Shown one piece after another: positions 46,346 to 55,568 of a stretch of DNA of 64,000 nucleotides (position 1 is the first letter of the stretch; each line of letters opens with the position of its first letter). Below the pieces are notes generated by a model. That model made no database searches and had not been told where the DNA came from. It saw nothing but the letters and a program-made list of their open reading frames with translations. This DNA is from Eimeria necatrix (lineage: Eukaryota; Apicomplexa; Conoidasida; Eucoccidiorida; Eimeriidae), in NCBI RefSeq assembly GCF_000499385.1, contig NW_013653448.1, positions 117,000-180,999 of the forward strand. Direction: 5' to 3'. A program made the position numbers and the translations under genes.

Positions 46346-46382
<37 letters not shown>

Positions 46383-46775
46383 CTGGGGGCCCCTGGTGGG
46401 GTTGTTGTTGCTGCAGCATGCTGCATGTCCCGTTTTTTTGTCTTTTGTTTCAATTTGTTTCTTTTTTGTTAATTTGCATTTAATATGATTCAAAGAGCTC
46501 CCAGAGGGCCCCCGCTGCAGCCTTAGGGGGCCCCCTGACTAACACCTGGGGGCCCCCAGCAGCTGGGGGGCCCCCCTGCAGGCATGGGGCCCCCTAGCAC
46601 CCCAAAGAGCATAAAGAGGCTCTTGCTGCCCTCAGCCTGTCTCCGAGACCTCACTGCAGCAGCAGCGCGCCCGCGAGTGGGCCCCCCAAACCCTAAACCC
46701 TAAACCCTAAACCCTAAACCCTAGCTCGACCCTGCGAACTAGGGTTTAGCTGCAGCGGCTCGCTGTTTGCTGCAG

Positions 46776-48534
46776 GCCCTTAAGGAAGATGTGCTGGCGC
46801 TCACTGCCCCTGAGGCCTCTCAGCTTTGCTACCGAGTTGGGGGCCTCTTGAATGCCCTTAGGCTCTCGGGCCAGTTGGGGGCCCCCCCGGGGGCCCCCCC
46901 GGGGGCCCCCCCGGGGGCCCCCCTGGGGGCCCCCCTGGGGGCCCCCCTGGGGGCCCCCCTGGAGAACCCCTTGGGGGCCCCCCTGGGGGCCCTCCCGGGG
47001 GGCCTCCAAGGGGCCTCCAGGGGGGCCCCCGAGAAGGGCCCTTGCCCCCCTTATCTCGACGCGCTAGAGGCTGCTGCTGTTGTTGCTGCTGCAGTGCAGC
47101 AGCGGGAGGGGGGCCCCCAGCTCATGAAGGCCCTAGTGCCCTTTCTGTGGGTACTTGGGGGTAAGTGATTTGGCTCTTTTGGGGCCCCTTCAGGAAGTTC
47201 TGTAGTCCTTAGGGGCCCCTAGATGCCCTGGGGGCCCCTGGGGGGCCCCTAGGGGCCCCTCGAGGTCCGGCTGAGTGGTCTCTGTTGCCGTGGGGGCCCC
47301 ACGCCCGCGACGCTGCTGCTGCTGCTGCTGCTGCTGCTTCTGTTTGGCTGCTGCTGCAGAAGCAACGCTGCAGCACCTGGGGCTGGGAGAGGGGCCCCCT
47401 AGAGGCCCTTTTGTCTGCAAAAGTCAAGGGTTTAGGGGGGCCCCCAAGGAGGACCTCGGGGCCCCCTCAGACGAGGAGGAGGGGCCCCCAGGGGAGGCCC
47501 CCAGGGGCCCCCAAGCCCTGCTGCTGCGGCAGCAAAAACACAGAAGTGCTGTCTCCCAGTGTCTCCTTAGGGCCCTCGAGGGTTTAGAGGGGCCCCCCGC
47601 GCTGCAGCAGGGGCCCCTCTATTTGGGTTTAGCTGCTGGGGCCTCGAGTTTGCTTCTGGCCAACGCGCTGTCCCCCCTGGTGCGCCCAAGGGTTTAGGGT
47701 TTAGGGTTTAGGGTTTAGGGTTTAGGGTTTAGGGTTTGGGGTTTAGGGTTTAGGGTTTAGGCGCTAGGGTTTAGGGTTTAGGGTTTAGGAGCTAGGGTTT
47801 GGGGCTGGACTTCCTCAGGGGTCTTCTGCTGCTGCTGCAACTCTTGCTTCCCTGCCCCGCCGCCCCAGGCTGTGGGGCCCCCTGCAGCAGCTGCTGGAGC
47901 TGGGGGGGGCCCCCCCCGTGGTGCTGCAGCAGAAGGGGCCCCTGCAGCAGCAGCTGCGGCGGCTGCTGCTGCTGCTGCTGCTTGCTGCAGCGCCCAACTC
48001 AAGCCTACTGCAGCAGCCCGAGGGGCGCAGGGCTCTCGCTCAGTTCTGGGGCAGAAGCAAAGGCTTGCAACTGGTTTTCTTCCGCGTAAACCCTAAACCC
48101 TAAACCCTAAACCCTAAACCCTAAACCCTAGCCGACCCCAATGCGTCGCACAGCCCAGTCCATGCGGGCTCCAGGATTAGCCAACAGCCCACCCAGTCGC
48201 TAGCTAGCTAGCTAGCTAGACAGCTAGCTAGCTAGCTAGCTAGCTAAGTAGCTAGCTAGATAAATAGCTAGCTAGCTAGCTAGCTAGCTAGCTAACTAAC
48301 CCGCTGCTGCGCTTTCGGCTCCGGGGGCGAGTTTAGGGTTTAGGGTTTAGGGTTTAGGGTTTATGGTGTGCTGCAGCACTTGGTGTCTCTTATTGAAGAG
48401 AGAAGCGTCACAGCAAAAGAGCTGCAGCAAATGGGCTCCCTCTTCTTGCAGGCCCTGAAGGTGGGTGCTGCTAAAGTGCCTCCTCAGAAGCAGCAGCTTA
48501 AGAAGCAGCAGCAACCGCAGCAGCAGCAGCAGCA

Positions 48535-48565
<31 letters not shown>

Positions 48566-48660
48566 AGTTTCGCACTGCAGCCATGATGTGCGGCTTCCTT
48601 TGCTGCTGATTCCGAGGTGCTCGTTATTGCGTGAGTGCTACCGCTGCAGCAAGACCGGCT

Positions 48661-48718
<58 letters not shown>

Positions 48719-49075
48719 GCAGGTGTCTTTGGAGTTCGGCTGCGAGTCTGTCGTCCGCCAGCTGCAGCAGCTGCTGCGAGCTTCTCTTTTCTCTCCTTTG
48801 AAGTTGGCGCAGCGCTGCCGCTGCTGCTTGCTGCCGCTGCTGTCGCAGCAAACCTTCTCTGCTGCAGGCAGCAGCAGCAGCAGCAGGGTCGCTGCTGCTG
48901 CACTCACTGGCGCCGCCCCAGGGGCCCCCTTGTCAGCAGCAGATGCTGCGGGGGCCCCTTCTACTTCCTTCAGCGTGTGGGGCCTTGCTGCTCCTTTCCT
49001 TTGGCGGGCCCTTAAGGCAAGGCAGCAGCAAGCAGCAGCTTCAGAGCCGCAGCAGACACTGCAGCACCGCTGACC

Positions 49076-49110
<35 letters not shown>

Positions 49111-49256
49111 GTTTCGTCGCCAGGCCACGCTTTAGTGCAGCTGGGAACCTGCTAGCTGCTGCACTTACTAGTAGCTAGCTAGCCTTTAGGTTGCTAGCCG
49201 TTCACTGCATCCCGTGCTGCTAGCTAGCCGCCCAGCTAGCTAGCACGCTAACTAGT

Positions 49257-49291
<35 letters not shown>

Positions 49292-49971
49292 TCTGTGCTC
49301 TCTGTTGCTGCAGTGCGCCAACTGGGAAATCCGCCTCAACGCCGTGTGTCTATGGCAGCTGCTTTGCTGCCCCCTTCCCCTAAGTCTGCTGCTGGAGTCA
49401 AGGCAAGTTTGCTGCAGCAGCAGACTAAAAGACCCTTGGGGGCCCCCAGGGGCCCCCAAGGGTCTTGGGGGCCCCCAGGGGCCTCCTTAGGGGCCCTAGG
49501 GGCCCTAGGGGCCCTAGGGGCCCTAGGGCCCCTAGGGACTATCGGAGCCCCTTTCGTGAGACCTAAGCACGCAGCACTGCTGCTCACTGCACTGCTGCTG
49601 CTGCGCTGCTACTGCTGCTGCTGGTGCTGCTGCTGCTGCTGCTGCTGCTTCAGAGAGGTACTCGAGCAGATCCTTGAGGACCCGTCGCCGACTGTGCGCC
49701 AGGCGGGTGTCTCCTTTCTTCTTCAGCTGCTGCGCCGCTGCTTCAGCAGCAGCAGCAGCAGCAGCAGCAGCGGCAGCAGCAGCAGGCAAGACGTGCTGCT
49801 GCAGCCTTTGGCCTTGACCGGGCTGCTGGAACTGCTGCTAGGTGCAGCAGCAGATCGCGGGTCTCCAACTGTGCGGTGTCTCCTTCTTACTGAAGTTGCT
49901 GCTTTGCTGCAGCAAAGCCAAACTCAAGATCACCCAGCAGCACTTGCTCTTGTACGCTTCAGGGGACAGCT

Positions 49972-50003
<32 letters not shown>

Positions 50004-50267
50004 GCTGCTGCTGCGTGTCGGAGCATTTGTGTGGCTGCAGTGCTTCCATATCCTGCCGTGCAGCAGCGCGAGTAGCAGCAGCAGCAGCTGTTTGTCTGTT
50101 TGCTGCTGCAGAGGCAGCTCGTGCGGAGGCTGCTGCAGCTGGCACAGGACAGCAGCAGCAGCGTCCGCTTTGCTGCTGCTCTGCTGCTGGAAGCAGCACC
50201 GTCTGCAGGCCCTGCGCTGCTGCCTTCGCTGCATGAAGAGCAGCAGCAGCAGCGGAAGCAAGATAAT

Positions 50268-50301
<34 letters not shown>

Positions 50302-51783
50302 TTCTGGCCCGCTGTGTGTGGGATGGTCTAAGAGGCATTTTGAAGAGGGCACAGCAGCAACGGCTGCTGCAGCTCTCAACCTTTAAAAAGCAGAGCCTCA
50401 GCTGCAGCAAACAACCTGCTGCCGCTGCTGCTGCTGCTGCTGCTGCTGCTGCGGGGAACGGGAGGCGGATCCCAGGGCATGCATTAGAGGCCTCCACCAG
50501 AGGGCCCCCCCGCGTACCCAAAAAAAGGGGAATGCTCACAAGACCGGGGGCCCTAGAAGGCCTTCAGCAGCAGCAGCAGCAGCAGGAGCTGCTGCTGCCG
50601 GGTCTCCTCGCAGCAGCAGCAGCAGCAGCAGGGCCCCTCGAGGTCTCCCAGAGGCTGGCCTACCGAATATGGGAAGAAGTCTTTGCCCTGCCTTTGCAGC
50701 AGCAGGTGGGCCCCTCCACTAGAGGGGCCCCCAAGGGGCCCCACCTGTTTAGAGGGGCCCCCAGGGGGCCCCAGCTGTTTAGAGGGGCCCCCAGAAGGCC
50801 CCGCTTGCTTGAGGGGGCCCCTAGGGGGCCCTCCTATTTGAGCCGCTGCGCTAGTGGCCCCCTTATGGAGTTTTTTAGGGCAGTTGGGGCCCCCGCGCTA
50901 GTGCGCAGGGCCGCTAGCTAGCTGGCTAGCTAGTTAGCTAGCTAGCCAGCTAGCTAGCTAGCCAGCTAGCTAGCTAGCTAGCTGTGTGTGTGTGGGTTTG
51001 TGGCTGAGTTCAGGTGCAGGCCCTGCAGTCGCTGGGGCCAGGACTGCTTTATGTGCTTGCGGGGCACCTGGGGGCCCCCTTTGAGGCTTCGTGGCTGCAG
51101 CTGGGGGCCCCCAGTGCCCGGGGGCCCCCCAGCTACATAGAAAGATGCAAACTTGCTGCGGGGCTTTTCAAGCTGGTGGAAGCTGAGGTTAGTCAGGGCT
51201 CAGGGGGCCCCCAAAGGGGCCCTTTGGAACGCTGTCGAGAGGGGCCCCCGGGGGCCCCACCTGTTTACAGGGGGCCCCGAGGGGCCCCACTTGCCTAGAG
51301 GGGCCCCCAGGCTTTGGGATTATTACCAGAACTGGGTAGCCACAGAGGGCCCCACTGTCGGGGCCCTGCTGCTAGCTGCCTTTATGGGGCCTGGGGGCCC
51401 CCAAAGGGGCCCCCAACGGGCCCTAGGGGGCCCCCGGGCCCCTAAGGGGCCCCTCGGGGGCTGCATGAGGGCCTCCTGAGGGTCTCGTTGGGGGCCCCCA
51501 GAGTCCCTAGGAGACCGAAAAGGAGACAGTGCATTTGTGTTGTTTGTGTTTGCCCGCAGCTCTCAGAAAGGGGCCCCCATGGGTTTGAGGGGGCCCCTGG
51601 GGGCCCCCTGGAGCTGCAGGGACAAGAGCCCTTGGGGGCCCCCGCGTCTTTGCGCATTATGAGCTGTATGTACACCTGCGGGGCCCTCCTCGCCCCCAAG
51701 TGTCCCCAAGATCTTGCACTTGTCGAAAAGGAGATTCAACTCCGAAGCTTTCTTGAAATGTCCTTTCCAGTGAGGCAGCAGCA

Positions 51784-51818
<35 letters not shown>

Positions 51819-52907
51819 GCCTGTGCGTGGCTGCTTTGCTGCTCATTTGCTGCGGGCTGCTGCTGCTGGTGCGGCTGCAGGCTCCTTTGCTGCTGCAGCG
51901 GACCCAGGGGCCCCTGAAATACTTGGCTTGGCAGCTGCTGCTGCAGCTGCCAGGGCCCCTCTTTGGGCTCCCTGGGGGCCCCTGTGGGGCCCCACAGCCT
52001 GCAGCCCCTGCTGCTGGCTGCGACTGGCTAGCCCCTGGTGCAGCAGCTGCAGCAGAAGCAAGGGCCCCCGGAGAGACCCGCAGCAGGCCCTCTCATGCTG
52101 CTGTGCTGCAGCAGCTGCAGCAGCTGCTGGAGCACTACCTAGAGGGGCGCTGCTGCAGCAGCGACAGCCCGGCGGGCGCTGCAGCAGTTGCAGCAGCAGC
52201 AGCAGCAGACGCTGCGCTTGCTGCTGCAGCAAAGGCTTCCCGGGGCTCCCAGACCCCCCAAAGGGCCCCCCAGCATGAGGCCCGTAGAGCTAAGAGGCCC
52301 CGGGGCCCCTCTCCGGCACTGGGGGGCCCCCCAGGGGGCCCTCATCAGCAGCAGCTGGCAGCTGCTGAGTGTGCTGCTGCTGCTGCTGCTGCAGCAGAAG
52401 GCCTGGGGAGTCCGCTGGAGCAGCGGGCGCTGCTCACTGAAGTGCTGCTGCCCTTTCTGCTGCGCCAGGGGCCCCTCCGCCAGGCCTTTTTGGGGGCCCT
52501 CTGGGCCCGGCTGCTGGCCCTAGTGGGGGCCCTCAGTCCCTCTAGAAGTTGTCAAAAGGATTTAATTTCTTTTCGAGAGATTTCGGGGACTAGACAAACT
52601 GAAAGCAGCAAAAGAAAGGGTTTGCGAGGCAGGGGGGGCCCCCCACTGGGGGCCCCCCGCGCCAGAAGTAAAGGAGGGGCCCCCGCTGCTGCACCTGCGG
52701 GCGCTGCAGACTTCCAGCAGGCTGAGGACCTCCACAGCAGCAGCAGCAGCAGCAGCAGCTATAGCAGCGGCAGCGACAGCAGCAGCAACGGCAGCAGCAA
52801 CGGCAGCAGCAACGGCGACAGCAGCAGGTCCCGCGGGGCCCCCAGGTCTCGAGGGCCTGCTGCTCAGTGCCGCGGCAGAGGCCAGAGGGGCCCCTCTACC
52901 GCAGCCC

Positions 52908-52947
<40 letters not shown>

Positions 52948-53180
52948 CCTGCAAGCAAGGTTTCGGCAGCTGCTGGAGGGGCCCCTGGGGGCCCCCAGAC
53001 TCGAAGGCTGGGGCCTCGCCTCTATGGCTGCTGCGCTGCAGCTTGCTGCTCTGCTGCGCTCTGTCCCAGGGGGCCGGGGGGCCCTCGGGCTTGAGGGGGC
53101 CCCCCACCGGGGCCCCCTAGCTGAGGCTGCTCCTGCTGCAGCAGCGGCTGCTGCTGGCAGCAGCAGGGCGAAGCGCGCTC

Positions 53181-53216
<36 letters not shown>

Positions 53217-53490
53217 TGCTGCTGCTGCTGCCCGCGAAGGATCTGCTGCTGATGGCCATTCAAGAGTACTTCGCAGCACTCGTCAAACTGCTGCTGCAGT
53301 GGGCCCCCTTCCGCCGCCCCGCTGAGGCCCTGCAGCAGCTGCTGCTGCTGGGTTTTGAAGTTGCTGCTGTTTATGAGCTTTTGCCCCTCCCTCTGGACTT
53401 GTTTTTGGGGCCCCACAGGAAGAAGCTGCTTCTGGAGCTGCTGCAGAAGCAGCAGCAGCAGCAAGAGCAGCCGCAGCAGCGAGAACAACT

Positions 53491-53538
<48 letters not shown>

Positions 53539-54824
53539 CCTGTGCACGAGGCTTCTTGGGGCCCAAAGGGGCCTCTTGAGGCAGTCTTTATCTTTGTTTT
53601 TGAGTTTGTCTCACCTGGCGTCTGCCTACATGCCTTGCTGCGCCTCAGAACCGGTAAACCCTAGCCGAAAACCCTAAACCCTAATTTAGCGTTTCGCAGC
53701 CCCAGGGGGCCCCTCAGGCCGCCCCAGGCTGCCTGCTCGCCGCTGCTGTTTGCTGCTGCAGGGCCTCGCCACCTCATGGGGCGTTCTCAGGGCCCTCGTC
53801 AAGGCCCTGGGGGCCCCACAGTTCCCCAAGAGGGGGGGGGGCCCCCCGGGGGGCCCCCCGGGGGGCCCCTCAAGAAAGCAGGGGGGCCCCCCTGAGCCCC
53901 AGGAGGGCCACCGCCTGAGGGTTTGGCTGGGCAGCGCGCAATGCGCCCTCGAGATCTACGGGTGCCTTCAGGGCTAGGGTTTAGGGTTTATAGTTTAGAC
54001 TTTAGGGTTTAGGGTTTAGGGTTTAGGGTTTGAGGTTGCTGGCGCACGCGGGGCGGTCTGGGGCGCTGCGCAAAGGGCTCTAGGGTTTAGGGTTTAGGGT
54101 TTAGGGTTTAGGGTTTAGGGTTGCCAGACTGTCTTGGGGTTTTTTTGCTCAGGGTTGTCTTTGAACATGTTGCAGTTCTTCTGGGGACAGAGGCCCCCCC
54201 TGTACCCTTTTCTGTGGGGCAGTCCGCGCAGGGGGGCCCCCGGGCCAACGGGGGGCCCCCAGGGGCCCCCTTGGCCCCCCCCAGGGCAGCAGCAGGAGGG
54301 CCCCCGGGGGCCCCCTCTGCTGCTGAGGCAGCAGCAGCTCCCCTTGCTGTTGTGCTGCTGCTGCCAAGACTCGTAAGGGCCCTTTTTGGCTGGCTGCGGC
54401 TCATGTCAGGTAGGCCCATCTGCTGCAGGGGCCCCCGGGGGCCCCCTCTGGGGGCCCCCTTTGGGGGCCCCCTTTGGGGGCCCCCTTTAGCTGCAGCCTG
54501 CGACTGGGGGCCCCATGAGGGTAAGCATTCGCGGGTGAGGGGCCCCTGCTGCGCTGCTGCTTTGCTGCAGATGCCGTCGCGGCCCCACACCCAGAGGCCC
54601 CGGGGGCCCCCGGGGCCCCTGAGGCTGCTGCTGCGCCAGAGGGGGCCCCCGTGGGGGCCCCCGTGGGGGCCCCCGTGGGGGCCCCCGTGGGGGCCCCCCT
54701 GCTGACTCCCGAGGCCCTGCAGCGTCTGAGAAGGCTGGCCTGGAAAAGTGTTGAGGGGGCCCTTTTGGGGGCCTTTCGTTACTTGAGCAATTGTTCCTTG
54801 CCTGCAGCCACGCCTCCCCAGCCT

Positions 54825-54880
<56 letters not shown>

Positions 54881-54976
54881 AGAAAGGGGGCAGTCAGCTG
54901 CTGGGCTGCAGACGGCGTGCTGTTGTTGCTGCTGCTGCAGCAGCGGCGCTGCACGGCGCATCCGCCTCCGCCGGAG

Positions 54977-55010
<34 letters not shown>

Positions 55011-55203
55011 TGCAGCAGCAGCAGATTCCTAAGGGACCTTGTGGAGAGCAGCAGCAGCTGCCTTCTGGCCCAGGCATCTCTGAGGGCCCTGGGGACAGCT
55101 TTGCTGCAGTGGGGGCCCTTTATTGAGGAGACTGCAGTGAGGCAAATGGGCCCTTTTGTCTTTGTTAAAGAGACTCAAGCTGCTGCACTCACACTTCAGC
55201 AAA

Positions 55204-55248
<45 letters not shown>

Positions 55249-55499
55249 AGGTTTCGGATCTGCTGCTGCGCATCCACTCGATTTTTCCTCATCCGGAGCT
55301 TCTGCTGCAGTTCCTGGGGGACTTCGCTGCAGCAGCAGCTGCAGCAGCAGCTGCAGCAGCAGCTGCAGAAGCAGCAGCTAGCAGCGCAGCAGCAGCCCCA
55401 AACGGCAGAGAGCCTCATTCCCTTTCAAGGAGACTGCATGCGCCAGTCCCCGCCGGCTTGTTGGCTGCCCTGAGGAAGGCGCTTGCTGCTGCTGCTGCC

Positions 55500-55543
<44 letters not shown>

Positions 55544-55568
55544 ATGCGAGTCCTCTGGGTCCCCCTAG
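46776..55568 (+). CDS. HEAT-repeat protein resembling condensin-2 complex subunit G2 (CAP-G2), 5' end missing
   Basis: Fourteen exons join in phase: 46776-47160, 47360-47691, 47819-48085, 48377-48460, 48723-49016, 49314-49402, 49654-49951, 50112-50705, 51014-51187, 51560-51769, 51899-53653, 53762-53961, 54153-54409 and 54571-55568 (about 1,979 residues). Alternating helices and VR motifs fit HEAT repeats. The central part follows CAP-G2, which helps compact mitotic chromosomes: FLWRALKCANWEIRLNAVCL, VLEQILEDPSPTVRQAGVSF, LLGAAADRGSPTVRCLLL and LVRRLLQLAQDSSSSVRFAA occur in the CAP-G2 order and spacing. Long Ala, Gln, Ser and Gly/Pro inserts roughly double the usual length. Introns 5 and 6 use GC donors. 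Exons 11 and 14 are very long and may hide introns (for example over Leu runs). Family assignment is from remembered motifs and is less sure than the exon chain. Confidence 0.55.
46880..47000. repeat. GGGGGCCCCC tandem boxes within coding sequence
   Basis: About ten 12-base units based on GGGGGCCCCCC lie in the first identified exon of the condensin-like gene and are read as (Gly-Ala-Pro-Pro/Leu)n. Similar blocks occur at 40,630-40,680, 41,340-41,370 and 54,645-54,700. Confidence 0.85.
47689..47800. repeat. TTTAGGG arrays filling an intron
   Basis: Ten to fourteen TTTAGGG units with a few variants (GTTTGGGG, GCGCTAGG, GAGCTAGG) make up most of intron 2 of the condensin-like gene. The first GTTTAG of the array is itself the predicted donor (CCAAGG|GTTTAG). 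Confidence 0.85.
48087..48128. repeat. CCCTAAA array beginning at a splice donor
   Basis: Six CCCTAAA units start at TTCCGC|GTAAACCC, so the donor of exon 3 of the condensin-like gene is formed by the first heptamer. Confidence 0.85.
48195..48362. repeat. TAGC tetranucleotide array followed by TTTAGGG array
   Basis: GCTAGCTA repeats run from about 48,198 to 48,298 with TAAG/GATAAATA interruptions, and TTTAGGG repeats follow at 48,331-48,362. Both lie in intron 3 of the condensin-like gene. TAGC repeats are self-complementary and could fold. Confidence 0.85.
48660..48719. repeat. CTG run as polypyrimidine-like tract before an acceptor
   Basis: About 18 CTG units end at CTGCGCAG|GTG, the acceptor of exon 5 of the condensin-like gene. 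Many acceptors in this half of the window have the same form (CTG)nCAG. Confidence 0.8.
50920..50990. repeat. TAGC tetranucleotide array
   Basis: CTAGCTAG repeats with GTTAG and GCCAG interruptions, followed by (GT)n, lie in intron 8 of the condensin-like gene. Confidence 0.8.
53974..54122. repeat. TTTAGGG arrays (two blocks)
   Basis: Blocks at about 53,974-54,032 and 54,080-54,122 fill most of intron 12 of the condensin-like gene. A variant stretch TTTATAGTTTAGACTTTAGGG lies in the first block. Confidence 0.85.

Larger units (their letters stand above)
44888..46775. other. Intergenic stretch: GC boxes, tandem palindrome array, AT-rich island
   Basis: From left to right: GGGGGCCCCC/CCCCGGGG boxes (44,940-45,120), the 19-base palindrome array (45,252-45,530), an AT-rich island (about 45,585-46,180) with repeated CATTTGAATAAAT words, two CAG runs (46,196-46,240 and 46,348-46,380), and a CCCTAAA array (46,688-46,724) that ends just before the first exon found for the condensin-like gene. 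The N-terminal exon(s) of that gene should lie here but were not identified. Confidence 0.5.

Noticed and set aside
51770..51898. The Leu/Ala-rich stretch at 51,770-51,898 as a transmembrane segment of the condensin-like protein
   Set aside because: A GTGAGG donor and a CTGCAG acceptor in the same phase bracket it exactly, so it is better read as a CTG-filled intron although the frame stays open.
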